From: Streptomyces sp. PTY087I2
Lineage (GTDB): Bacteria; Actinomycetota; Actinomycetes; Streptomycetales; Streptomycetaceae
Assembly (NCBI RefSeq): GCF_001687325.1
Contig: NZ_LZRD01000016.1
Coordinates: 1-64,000, forward strand
DNA: 64,000 bases
Reading direction: 5' to 3'
The translations under genes were made by a program, and so were the position numbers. This document shows positions 8,262-16,098 of this stretch, piece after piece; within the stretch, counting starts at the first letter, position 1; each line of letters begins with the position of its first letter. Under the pieces are notes generated by a model. The model had not been told where the DNA came from, did no database searches, and worked only from the letters and a program-made list of their open reading frames with translations.

Positions 8262-8943
8262 GGCCGTTCGCCGCCGCTTCCATCACCGCCGCGGCGTCCT
8301 CGGTGAGCGGGTCGCCGTGGCCGCAGCAGACGGTGCGGGGCCCGAGCGCGGTCAGGCGGCGGAACGTGGCCGTCGCCTCCGCGCGGTCCACGTTGAACAC
8401 GCCGAGCATCACCCGCTCCACGGAGGCCACGGCGTCCCCGGTGAACAGCACGCCGTGGCGCGGCAGATGGAGCGCGACGGAGCCCGGTGTGTGGCCGGGG
8501 GCGTGGACCACCCGCGTACCGTCCCCGAACGGCAGCACCTCGCCGCCGGTCAGCTCCCGGTCGACCCGCGTCGGCGGGGCCTCGGGGCACGTCACCCCAT
8601 GGGCGTACAACGGCCGTTCCCAGTCCAGCAGGTCCGGCTCCGGTACGGGGCGCTCGCCCCGGATCACCGGGGCGTCCAGCGCGTGGGCGAGGGTCTCGGC
8701 GCCGTGCCGGTCCGCCAGCTCCTGCGCCGCCCCGTAGTGGTCGCGGTGGCCGTGGGTGACGACGATGCGGCGGATCCGGGCCGGGTCGTGGCCGAGGGCC
8801 AGGATCGCGTCCTCGATCGCGGCGGCCGATTCGATGTCGCCCGCGTCGATCAGGGTCAGGTCCGCCCCGTCGCGCCAGAGATACGCCTGACCGATCCGGA
8901 AGCGGAACATGTGCAACTGGGGGAGCACCTCGACGAGATCCAT
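8257..8943 (-). CDS. MBL-fold metallo-hydrolase
   Basis: A 228-residue metallo-beta-lactamase fold protein. The metal motif THGHRDH provides H64, H66, D68 and H69. Further ligands are seen in HAPGHTPGS and in GDAVAS, and the last in CGHGDP near the C-terminus. The fold covers glyoxalase II, lactonases and other thioester or phosphodiester hydrolases; nothing here fixes the substrate. The ATG at 8943 is supported by TACGTT 6 nt upstream on the minus strand, suggesting a leaderless message. No signal peptide is present, so it is cytosolic. Confidence 0.85.
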   Translation of the reverse strand: MDLVEVLPQLHMFRFRIGQAYLWRDGADLTLIDAGDIESAAAIEDAILALGHDPARIRRIVVTHGHRDHYGAAQELADRHGAETLAHALDAPVIRGERPVPEPDLLDWERPLYAHGVTCPEAPPTRVDRELTGGEVLPFGDGTRVVHAPGHTPGSVALHLPRHGVLFTGDAVASVERVMLGVFNVDRAEATATFRRLTALGPRTVCCGHGDPLTEDAAAVMEAAANGR

Positions 8944-8949
8944 GCGGCG

Positions 8950-8955
8950 AACGTA
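8950..8955 (-). promoter_or_regulatory. -10-like TACGTT, 6 nt before the MBL gene start
   Basis: The minus-strand hexamer TACGTT ends 6 nt before the ATG at 8943, as in the other probable leaderless genes of this window. Confidence 0.4.
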
Positions 8956-9058
8956 CGCAGCGGCGGCCGGACGCCGCACGGATCTACGCTCCGGGCGACT
9001 TCGCCGAGGGCGTGGATCCGTGCGGCCGGGGCCTCCCCGAGGAGCACCACCCGGGAGA

Positions 9059-10423
9059 TCAGGCCTTCTTCGACTCCGCGTAGTTGCGCAGGAACAGCGC
9101 CTCGGCGACCGACATCCGCTCCAGCTCCTCGGGCGACACGCTCTCGTTCACCGCGTGGATCTGCGCCTCCGGCTCGCTCAGCCCGATCAGCAGGATCTCC
9201 GCCTCCGGGTAGAGGCCCGCCAGGGTGTTGCACAGCGGGATGGAGCCGCCCATGCCGGAGGACTGCATCTCCTGGCCCGGGTAGGCGTCCCGCATCGCGT
9301 CGGCCATCGCCTGGTACGCCGGGCTGCTCATGTCGGCCCGGAACGGCTGGCCCTGGCCCACCTGTTCCACCTTCACCCGCGCACCCCAGGGGGCACGCGA
9401 CTCCAGGTGCGCGGTGAGCAGCTTCGTCGCCTCGGCCGCGTCGTGGCCCGGCGGCACCCGCAGGCTGATCTGGGCCCGGGCGCTCGCCTGCACGGACGGG
9501 GTCGCGCCGACCACCGGCGGGCAGTCGATGCCGATGACGGTGACGGCGGGACGGGCCCAGATGCGGTCCGCGACCGTACCCGTGCCGATCAGCTCCACCC
9601 CGTCCAGCACCTTCGCGTCCTGCCGGAACTCCGCCTCCGGGTACTGGATGCCGTCCCAGTCGGCGTCACCGGTCAGACCGTCAACCGTGGTCGTCCCGTC
9701 CTCGGCGCGCAGCGAGGCCAGCAGCTGGATCATCGCGGCCAGCGCGTCCGGGGCCGCCCCGCCGAACTGCCCCGAGTGCAGGTTCCCTTCGAGGGTGTCC
9801 AGCTGCACGCGCAGCATCGTCATCCCGCGCAGCGTCGCCGTGACCGTCGGCAGCCCGACCCGGAAGTTGCCGGTGTCGCCGATGACGATCGTGTCCGCGC
9901 GCAGCAGCTCGGGGTGTGCCTCCGCGTACCGCTCCAGACCGCCCGTGCCCTGCTCCTCGGAGCCCTCGGCGATCACCTTCACCGAGACCGGCACGCCGCC
10001 GTCCGCCTTCAGGGCGCGCAGCGCGAGCAGGTGCATGATGAATCCGCCCTTGCAGTCGGCCGCGCCCCGCCCGTACCAGCGTCCGTCACGCTCGGTCAGC
10101 TCGAACGGCGGGGAGATCCACGCCGACTCGTCCAGCGGCGGCTGTACGTCGTAGTGGGCGTAGAGCAGCACGGTCGGCGCCCCGGCCGGCCCCGGCAGGT
10201 AGCCGTAGACGGACTGCGTCCCGTCGGGGGTGTCCAGGAGGGCGACGTCCGTGAACCCCTCGGCGCGCAGCGCGTCGGCGACCCAGTTCGCCGCGCCCTC
10301 GCACTCGCTCCTCGGGAACACCGCCGGGTCCGCCACCGACTGGAACGCCACCAGCTCGGCCAGCTCCTCCCGGGCGCGGGGCATCAGCGAGGCGACGGTC
10401 TCGGGAATCGGACGGGCGGTCAT
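9059..10423 (-). CDS. M20-family dipeptidase
   Basis: A 454-residue zinc peptidase of the M20/M25/M40 family. The dinuclear metal site is intact: LLYAHYDVQPP (H90, D92), WYGRGAADCKGG (D123) and IAEGSEEQGTGG (catalytic E156 and metal-binding E157). A dimerisation domain interrupts the catalytic domain at about 195-310, as is normal. The ATG at 10423 is chosen over an in-frame GTG two codons earlier because GAGGAG lies 7 nt before the ATG and is too close to the GTG. It probably hydrolyses dipeptides or similar small amides in the cytosol. It stands alone, divergent from the flavoprotein gene. Confidence 0.92.
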   Translation of the reverse strand: MTARPIPETVASLMPRAREELAELVAFQSVADPAVFPRSECEGAANWVADALRAEGFTDVALLDTPDGTQSVYGYLPGPAGAPTVLLYAHYDVQPPLDESAWISPPFELTERDGRWYGRGAADCKGGFIMHLLALRALKADGGVPVSVKVIAEGSEEQGTGGLERYAEAHPELLRADTIVIGDTGNFRVGLPTVTATLRGMTMLRVQLDTLEGNLHSGQFGGAAPDALAAMIQLLASLRAEDGTTTVDGLTGDADWDGIQYPEAEFRQDAKVLDGVELIGTGTVADRIWARPAVTVIGIDCPPVVGATPSVQASARAQISLRVPPGHDAAEATKLLTAHLESRAPWGARVKVEQVGQGQPFRADMSSPAYQAMADAMRDAYPGQEMQSSGMGGSIPLCNTLAGLYPEAEILLIGLSEPEAQIHAVNESVSPEELERMSVAEALFLRNYAESKKA

Positions 10424-10618
10424 GGGCACGCTCCTCGTGGGTGCGACGTTATGGGTAGGGCGCGGTGTGTACGCGACCGTGTGCGAAGCCGTGTGTGCGA
10501 CGACGCATGTACGACGAAATCATGGCCGATCCTCCCACAGGAGGGCCGGCCCACAGCGCGCCGTAGGATGCCGTGAGCAGCTTGGGGCCACTGGGCGGAT
10601 CAGGAGCAGAAGCACATC

Positions 10619-11833
10619 GTGAGCAGCGAGAACGCAGACGCCGGACGTGAGCCGGAAGAGTCGTTGGTGTGGGATGTCGTCGTGGTCGGCGCCGGACCGG
10701 CCGGGGCATCGGCGGCGTACGCGGCAGCCGTGGCGGGCCGGAGAGTCCTGCTGCTGGAGAAGGCGGAACTGCCGCGCTACAAGACCTGCGGCGGAGGCAT
10801 CATCGGCTTCTCCCGGGACGCCCTGCCGCCCGGGTTCGAACTGCCCCTGAAGGACCGCATCCACGCGGTCACCTTCTCGCTCAACGGCAAGCTGGCCCGC
10901 ACCCGTCGCTCCCGGCGCATGCTCTTCGGGCTCATCAACCGCCCCGAGTTCGACGCCGGTCTGGTCGAGGAGGCGCAGAAGGCCGGGGCCGAACTGCGCA
11001 CCGGCGCCTCGGTGGTGCGGGTCGAACAGCACGGTCCCGCCGTGCCCGACCGGCGAACGGTCGCCGTGGTGCTGGCCGGTGGCGAGACCGTGCTCGCGCG
11101 GGCGGTCGTCGGCGCGGACGGCAGCGCGGGCCGGATAGGAGCCCATGTCGGGGTGAAGCTCGATCAGGTCGACCTCGGCCTGGAGGCGGAGATCCCGGTT
11201 CCGGCCACCGTCGCGGAGGACTGGGCGGGCCGGGTCCTCATCGACTGGGGCCCGCTGCCGGGAAGCTACGGCTGGGTCTTCCCCAAGGGCGACACGCTCA
11301 CCGTCGGCGTCATCTCGGCGCGCGGCGACGGCGCGGGCACCAAGCGGTATCTGGAGGACTTCATCGCCCGCCTCGGCCTCGCCGGATTCGAGCCCGCCAT
11401 TTCCTCGGGCCATCTCACCCGCTGCCGCAGCGACGACTCGCCGCTCTCCCGCGGCCGGGTCGTGGTCTGCGGCGACGCGGCCGGACTGCTGGAGCCGTGG
11501 ACCCGCGAGGGCATCTCTTTCGCGCTGCGCTCGGGGCGGCTCGCGGGGGAGTGGGCGGTCAGGATCGCCGAGGCGCACGACGCGGTGGACGCCCGCCGTC
11601 AGGCCCTCAACTACGCGTTCGCCATCAAGGCGGGCCTCGGTGTGGAGATGGGCGTCGGCCGCCGCATGCTCAAGCTGTTCGAGCGCCGTCCTGGCCTGCT
11701 GCACGCGGTGCTGACCGGTTTCCGCCCGGCCTGGAAGTCGTTCGCCGGAATCACCCGGGGCACGACGTCGCTGGCCGAGCTCGTCCGTACGCACCCGCTG
11801 GCGCAGCGGGCGCTCCACGCGATGGACCGCTAG
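10619..11833 (+). CDS. Geranylgeranyl-reductase-family FAD-dependent oxidoreductase
   Basis: A 404-residue flavoprotein. The dinucleotide-binding DVVVVGAGPAGASAA motif lies at about residues 18-32, followed by LLLEKAELPRYKTCGGGII, the family PYKTCGG motif. The second FAD motif GDAAGLLEPWTREGISFAL is in the second half. The family reduces isoprenoid double bonds (geranylgeranyl lipids, menaquinone side chains) or hydroxylates aromatics. The GTG at 10619 is the start that places the Rossmann fold properly; AGGAG lies 13 nt upstream. A -10-like TAGGAT at 10564-10569 would give a leader of about 45 nt. A large hairpin follows the stop. Confidence 0.88.
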   Translation: MSSENADAGREPEESLVWDVVVVGAGPAGASAAYAAAVAGRRVLLLEKAELPRYKTCGGGIIGFSRDALPPGFELPLKDRIHAVTFSLNGKLARTRRSRRMLFGLINRPEFDAGLVEEAQKAGAELRTGASVVRVEQHGPAVPDRRTVAVVLAGGETVLARAVVGADGSAGRIGAHVGVKLDQVDLGLEAEIPVPATVAEDWAGRVLIDWGPLPGSYGWVFPKGDTLTVGVISARGDGAGTKRYLEDFIARLGLAGFEPAISSGHLTRCRSDDSPLSRGRVVVCGDAAGLLEPWTREGISFALRSGRLAGEWAVRIAEAHDAVDARRQALNYAFAIKAGLGVEMGVGRRMLKLFERRPGLLHAVLTGFRPAWKSFAGITRGTTSLAELVRTHPLAQRALHAMDR

Positions 11834-11859
11834 CGGCACCGATCGTCGCGACCGCGACC

Positions 11860-11898
11860 GCGCCCCCGTTGCCCGTACCTCCCGTACGGCACGGGGGC
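11860..11898 (+). terminator. Long hairpin between convergent genes
   Basis: CGCCCCCGT (11860-11868) pairs with ACGGGGGCG (11890-11898), and the interior GTAC and GTACGGC segments extend the stem with one bulge. It lies between the convergent flavoprotein and DUF385 stops. Confidence 0.7.
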
Positions 11899-11902
11899 GT
11901 CG

Positions 11903-12358
11903 TCATGCCTCGACGGTGATGCGGAAGACCGGGTGGTCCGGGCAGGCGGCCAGCAGCTCGGCGTCCGTGGACTTCGCCGTGACCCCTTGGAAGTACTGGT
12001 TGACCTCCCAGCCCCACCGCTCCAGATAGGCCCGGAGGATCCGGGCCTTCTGCGCGTCGTCGGGGATCTCCACGGCGGTGAAACGGCTGAGCTTGCGGCC
12101 CAGCCGCAGCTCCCCGCCGCCCGCCACGCGCATGTTGCGCACCCACTGCGAGTGGCCGCGCGCCGAGACCAGGTACTGGTCGCCCTCGAAGGTGTGGGTG
12201 TTGACGGGGACGCGCTGCATCTGCCCGCTCTTGCGCCCGCGCACCGACAGCTCGGCGGACCCCATCAGGCTGAAGCCGTGCCGGGCCAGCCAGCCGACGA
12301 CCTTGTTGAAGCGGGCGGCGGAGGCGCTCGCCCGGAGGTAGTAGGGCTGCTGCGACAT
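11903..12358 (-). CDS. DUF385 / F420-dependent nitroreductase-family protein
   Basis: A 151-residue protein of the deazaflavin (F420)-dependent nitroreductase family (DUF385, Ddn-like). Hallmarks are LSVRGRKSGQMQRVPVNTHTFEGDQYLVSARG at residues 36-67, followed by WVRNMRVAGGGELRLG. Family members bind F420 in a split-barrel fold and reduce quinones or nitro compounds, although many are uncharacterised. The ATG at 12358 has GGGAG 5 nt upstream and a TATAGC -10-like element just before it. It is divergent from a TetR regulator, with two near-identical palindromes between them, so it is probably repressed by that regulator. Confidence 0.88.
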   Translation of the reverse strand: MSQQPYYLRASASAARFNKVVGWLARHGFSLMGSAELSVRGRKSGQMQRVPVNTHTFEGDQYLVSARGHSQWVRNMRVAGGGELRLGRKLSRFTAVEIPDDAQKARILRAYLERWGWEVNQYFQGVTAKSTDAELLAACPDHPVFRITVEA

Positions 12359-12376
12359 GATGACTCCCGGGCTATA

Positions 12377-12391
12377 GAGAGCGATGCTCTC
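12377..12391. promoter_or_regulatory. TetR operator copy 1
   Basis: GAGAGC-GAT-GCTCTC is a perfect 6-bp inverted repeat with a 3-nt centre, immediately next to the TATAGC -10-like element of the DUF385 gene. It matches copy 2 at 13 of 15 positions. Confidence 0.7.
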
Positions 12392-12429
12392 GCTTGAGAT
12401 CAGTGTGCACGAGATGTGTGATCCAAAGC

Positions 12430-12444
12430 AAGAGCGCTGCTCTC
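12430..12444. promoter_or_regulatory. TetR operator copy 2
   Basis: AAGAGC-GCT-GCTCTC has a 5-bp perfect core (AGAGC/GCTCT). Its centre lies 53 bp from copy 1, on the TetR side of the divergent region, so the regulator could control both genes. Confidence 0.7.
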
Positions 12445-12472
12445 GTTCTTGGTCGGTGCTCCATTCGCATGG

Positions 12473-12478
12473 CAGACT
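12473..12478 (+). promoter_or_regulatory. -10-like CAGACT, 6 nt before the TetR start
   Basis: CAGACT ends 6 nt before the ATG at 12485, consistent with a leaderless TetR transcript. Confidence 0.4.
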
Positions 12479-12484
12479 GATCGC

Positions 12485-13222
12485 ATGAGCACCATCCGAG
12501 GGGCCAGGGAACGTGCCCGTATCGAAGTGACCGCGGCGATCAAGGACGAGGCCAGGAAGCAGCTCGCCGAGGAGGGTGCGCCGAAGCTCTCGCTGCGGGC
12601 CGTCGCCCGGGAGCTGGGCATGGTCTCCTCCGCGCTCTACCGCTACTTCCCCAGCCGCGACGACCTGCTCACCGCGCTGATCGTCGACGCGTTCGACGCG
12701 ATCGGCGCGGCCGCGGAGCAAGCGGCGGCGGAGCAAGCCAGGACGGAACCGGCGGCGGAGGAGCAGGCGTCGGCGGAGGTGCCGCCCGCCGAGCGCTGGG
12801 TCGCCGTCGCCTGTGCCGTACGGGAATGGGCGCTCGCCCACCCCCATGAGTACGCCCTGATCTACGGCTCACCCGTCCCCGGCTACATCGCCCCGATGGA
12901 CACGGTCGGGCCCGCGGCACGCGTGGGCCTGGTCCTCATCGACATCGTCCGCGGCGCGTACCGGGCCGGCGACCTCACCCTGCCGCCGCTCGCGGACGGG
13001 CTGCGCGCCGACGCGGAGCGGATGGCCGCCGACTTCGCCGAGGGCGTCCCGCCCGAGGCCGTGGCCGCTCTGGTCGCCGCCTGGGCGCAGCTGTTCGGCC
13101 TGATCTCCTTCGAGCTGTTCGGCCAGTTCAACCGGGTCGTCGAGGAACGCGAGGCGCTGTTCCGGCAGGCCGCAGGAGAGCTGGCCCGCTCGGTGGGCCT
13201 GCGCGCCGCCGGTACGGCCTGA
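12485..13222 (+). CDS. TetR/AcrR-family transcriptional regulator
   Basis: A 245-residue regulator. The N-terminal helix-turn-helix (LSLRAVARELGMVSSALYRYFPSRDDLLTALI) spans about residues 37-68. The C-terminal part, with ERWVAVACAVREWALAHPHEYALIYGSPVPGY, is the ligand-binding domain type common in actinobacteria. An alanine/glutamate-rich insert at about 78-102 is low complexity. It is divergent from the DUF385 gene and very probably binds the two GAGC-type palindromes between them. The ATG at 12485 fits a -10-like hexamer 6 nt upstream. The ligand is unknown. Confidence 0.9.
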   Translation: MSTIRGARERARIEVTAAIKDEARKQLAEEGAPKLSLRAVARELGMVSSALYRYFPSRDDLLTALIVDAFDAIGAAAEQAAAEQARTEPAAEEQASAEVPPAERWVAVACAVREWALAHPHEYALIYGSPVPGYIAPMDTVGPAARVGLVLIDIVRGAYRAGDLTLPPLADGLRADAERMAADFAEGVPPEAVAALVAAWAQLFGLISFELFGQFNRVVEEREALFRQAAGELARSVGLRAAGTA

Positions 13223-13323
13223 CGGGCCGGGCGCGCCGCCCTTCCGGCTCTCCGGTGGCGTACTCCCCACGGAGTACGGGTGATCACCACGCACGGCGGA
13301 CGCCTCCCCGCCCGCCCGCCGTC

Positions 13324-13329
13324 TAGCGT
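13324..13329 (+). promoter_or_regulatory. -10-like TAGCGT, 7 nt before the histidine kinase start
   Basis: TAGCGT ends 7 nt before the ATG at 13337; the same hexamer and spacing recur at 59557. It fits a leaderless two-component operon. Confidence 0.45.
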
Positions 13330-13336
13330 GGCCGCC

Positions 13337-14572
13337 ATGGACGAACTGCAACCGCCGCACCGGGGCGGGCCGCCGTGGCTGTCCGGCGCGCGCTCGCGGA
13401 CCGCCGCCGGGCTGCCCTGGGTGTCGACGGCCGTGCTCCTGGTGTTCGTCATGGTCGGTACGGGCTTCGCCGAGGAAGGGCAGGGCCGTCGGCCCCTGGA
13501 CCTGGCGGCCCGGCTGCTGCTGTTCGTCGCGGTCGGCGTGCTGCTCCTGCGGCGTCGCCGGCCCGTGGTCGCCGTGGTCACGACCTGCGCGGCGACCCTG
13601 GTCTACCTCGCGGCGGGCTATCCGTACGGCCCGGTGTTCGCCGCCGTCGCCATCGGCTGCTTCAGTGCGATCGTGACCGGACACCGCAAGGCCGCCTGGT
13701 GGTCGCTGGGCGGGCTGTGGGCCGGGCACGTCCTGGTCTCCCACTGGCTCTACCGCTGGCTGCCGCCGGACGGCGACGGGCCCGCGCCCTGGACGCAGGA
13801 GGGCTTCGTCACCGCCTGGGTCGTCGCCGTCGTGGCCGCCGCCGAACTGCTGCGGGTACGCCGCGAGCAGTGGGCGGCCGTACGGGCGGAGCGCGAGGCG
13901 GCGGAGCGTCGCCGGGCCGACGAGGAGCGGCTGCGCATGGCCCGCGAACTCCACGATGTGCTGGCCCACTCCATCTCCGTCATCAACGTGCAGGCCGGGG
14001 TCGGGCTCGCGCTGCTCGACTCCGACCCCGAACAGGCCCGCACCGCCCTCACCACGATCAAGGGGGCCAGCAAGGAGGCGCTCGACGAGGTACGCCAGGT
14101 GCTCGCCAACCTCCGTACGCCCGGCGACGCCCCGACCTCCCCCGCCCCCGGCCTCGACCGGCTGCCGGAACTCGTCGAACAGGCCGCGGCCGCCGGACTC
14201 ACCGTCACCGTCGAGAGCGAGGGCGACCCGGCCGCCGTTCCGCCAGGCGCCGGGCTCGCCGCCTTCCGCATCGTCCAGGAAGCCCTGACCAACGTCGTCC
14301 GCCACTCCGGCTCCCGTACCGCCGAGGTGCGCATCGGCTACGGCTCCGGGCGCGTCCGCCTCCGTATCGACGACGCGGGACCGGCCACCGGCGGCGACGC
14401 GGGCGGCAGCGGCAACGGACTCGTCGGGATGCGGGAGCGGGCCGCCGCCCTCGGTGGCACGATCGAGGCGGGCCCGCGCCCGGACGGCGGCTTCCGGGTC
14501 CTGGCCGAACTGCCGTTCACCGCCCCGGACCGCGACCGACGCCCGCCCGAGCCTCCCGAGGAGACGATGTGA
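13337..14572 (+). CDS. NarL-type sensor histidine kinase
   Basis: A 411-residue membrane kinase with about six hydrophobic segments between residues 28 and 172 and no large extracellular loop. A short coiled linker follows, then the HisKA_3 dimerisation box RMARELHDVLAHSISVI with the phospho-acceptor at H206. The C-terminal ATPase domain shows the N box (FRIVQEALTNVVRHSG) and G boxes (DDAGPA and GNGLVGMRERAAALGG). It would sense a membrane or intramembrane signal and phosphorylate the response regulator whose gene overlaps its stop by 4 nt. The ATG at 13337 follows a -10-like TAGCGT by 7 nt. Confidence 0.93.
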   Translation: MDELQPPHRGGPPWLSGARSRTAAGLPWVSTAVLLVFVMVGTGFAEEGQGRRPLDLAARLLLFVAVGVLLLRRRRPVVAVVTTCAATLVYLAAGYPYGPVFAAVAIGCFSAIVTGHRKAAWWSLGGLWAGHVLVSHWLYRWLPPDGDGPAPWTQEGFVTAWVVAVVAAAELLRVRREQWAAVRAEREAAERRRADEERLRMARELHDVLAHSISVINVQAGVGLALLDSDPEQARTALTTIKGASKEALDEVRQVLANLRTPGDAPTSPAPGLDRLPELVEQAAAAGLTVTVESEGDPAAVPPGAGLAAFRIVQEALTNVVRHSGSRTAEVRIGYGSGRVRLRIDDAGPATGGDAGGSGNGLVGMRERAAALGGTIEAGPRPDGGFRVLAELPFTAPDRDRRPPEPPEETM

Positions 14573-15234
14573 TCCGCGTAACTCTCGCCGACGACCAGCT
14601 CCTCGTACGGGCGGGCTTCCGCGCCCTGCTGGACGCGCAGCCCGACATCGAGGTCGCCGGGGAGGCCGCCGACGGCGAGGAGGCCGTCCGCCTGGTCCGC
14701 GAACTGCGCCCCGACATCGTGCTGATGGACATCCGCATGCCCCGCCTGGACGGCCTTGCCGCCACCCGGCGGATCACCGGCGATCCGGAGCTGAACGAGG
14801 TGAAGGTGGTCATGCTCACCACCTTCGAACTCGACGAGTACGTCTTCGAGGCCCTCCGTAACGGAGCCTCGGGCTTCCTGGTCAAGGACACCGAACCGGA
14901 GGAACTGCTGCGCGCGGTACGGGCGGTGGTCGGCGGGGACGCGCTGCTCTCCCCGGGCGTCACGCGCCGGCTGATCGCGGAGTTCGCGGCCCGCTCCAAG
15001 GAACCGACCGCCGCCGCCTCGCTCGCCCTGCTCACCGAACGGGAGCGGGAGGTGATGGCGCTCGTCGGCATCGGCCTGTCGAACGAGGAGATCGCCCGCC
15101 GACTGGTCGTCAGCCCGCTCACCGCGAAGACCCACGTCAGCCGCACGATGGTCAAGCTGGGGGCCCGGGACCGGGCCCAGCTCGTCGTCCTCGCCTACGA
15201 GTCGGGGCTGGTGCGCCCCGGCTGGCTCGGCTGA
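14569..15234 (+). CDS. LuxR/NarL-family response regulator
   Basis: A 221-residue response regulator. The GTG at 14569 overlaps the kinase stop (GTGA), indicating translational coupling. The receiver domain holds the acidic pair DD (8-9), the phospho-acceptor D54 in VLMDIRMP and the conserved lysine in LVKD near residue 106. The C-terminal LuxR helix-turn-helix is clear (LTEREREVMALVGIGLSNEEIA, then TAKTHVSRTMVKLGARDR). It is the cognate partner of the kinase just upstream. The regulon is unknown; autoregulation is common for such pairs. Confidence 0.94.
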   Translation: MIRVTLADDQLLVRAGFRALLDAQPDIEVAGEAADGEEAVRLVRELRPDIVLMDIRMPRLDGLAATRRITGDPELNEVKVVMLTTFELDEYVFEALRNGASGFLVKDTEPEELLRAVRAVVGGDALLSPGVTRRLIAEFAARSKEPTAAASLALLTEREREVMALVGIGLSNEEIARRLVVSPLTAKTHVSRTMVKLGARDRAQLVVLAYESGLVRPGWLG

Positions 15235-15246
15235 GCCGGCCCGTCC

Positions 15247-15999
15247 CTACCAGGTCACGGCGGAGTTGTCCGTCCAGAGCCTGGCCACCGCGCGGTCGCC
15301 GCGCAGGGTGACGGCGGTGAGCGGCAGCCGGTTCCAGAGGACGAGGTGAAGCCCCTCCGCCGTACCGCTCAGCTCGCAGTCGACCTCTTCCGCGTTCCCC
15401 TCGCCCGCCGTGCGCACGGTCTGCGGCGGGTCCTCGGAGATCCGCACCGTCCAGGTCGCCGTCGTGTCCACGGTCCGTACCCGCAGGGTGCGCGGCTTGT
15501 CCGAGCGGACCCGGCTCTTGGGGCGGGCGTGGAAGCCGGTGAGCAGTTCGTCGATGCCGTCGACGGCCCGGTCCGCGGAGACCGGGGTCAGTGGGCCGCC
15601 GAGCGCCGACTCCGCGTCCACCCGGTGCACGGTCGTCTCGTGCAGCTGACGGCGGGACCAGAACGCCAGCGGTGAGGGGGCCGGAAGGAAGGTCCAGCAC
15701 TCCAGGTCGGCGGGCGCCTCCTCCAGGGACCGGACCAGATGGCGGTGCCCCTCGCGGAACCAGGCCAGGAGTTCGGCCCCGTCGAGGTCGGGCTCGCCGC
15801 CGTCGGGGTGGTAGGCGGTGTGCCCCTCGGTGATGAACGCCGCCGCCCACCGGTGCACCATGCCCGTGTGCCGCAGCAGATGGCGTATCTGCCAGCCGGG
15901 GCAGGTCGGGACGGACGCTCCCGGACCCGCCTGCTCGGCGGCCGCCGCGAGCAGCCGCCCCTCCTCGGACAACGACGCGATGTGCTCGGTGATCTGCAT
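15247..15999 (-). CDS. Maleylpyruvate isomerase / mycothiol-dependent family protein
   Basis: A 250-residue protein of the DinB-like four-helix group that includes mycothiol-dependent maleylpyruvate isomerase. The N-terminal pattern VPTCPGWQIRHLLRHTGMVHRWAAAF at about 30-56 supplies the first metal-ligand histidine region, and HETTVHRVDAESAL carries the remaining histidines. The C-terminal domain is the MDMPI-C type with DCELSGTAEGLHLVLWNR. Such proteins use mycothiol, the actinobacterial thiol, for isomerisation or detoxification, but most are uncharacterised. The start at 15999 is supported by CACAAT 7 nt upstream. It converges with the response regulator gene. Confidence 0.85.
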   Translation of the reverse strand: MQITEHIASLSEEGRLLAAAAEQAGPGASVPTCPGWQIRHLLRHTGMVHRWAAAFITEGHTAYHPDGGEPDLDGAELLAWFREGHRHLVRSLEEAPADLECWTFLPAPSPLAFWSRRQLHETTVHRVDAESALGGPLTPVSADRAVDGIDELLTGFHARPKSRVRSDKPRTLRVRTVDTTATWTVRISEDPPQTVRTAGEGNAEEVDCELSGTAEGLHLVLWNRLPLTAVTLRGDRAVARLWTDNSAVTW

Positions 16000-16006
16000 G
16001 GCGGCG

Positions 16007-16012
16007 ATTGTG
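16007..16012 (-). promoter_or_regulatory. -10-like CACAAT, 7 nt before the isomerase-like gene
   Basis: The minus-strand CACAAT ends 7 nt before the ATG at 15999. Confidence 0.4.
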
Positions 16013-16098
16013 CCAGGGCCGCGCGGGGCCCGGCCGGGTGCGGCGGCCGGGCGGTCGGCGCCTGGCCGGGGCCGGTTGCTCCCTCGGCCGGGCGGGCG

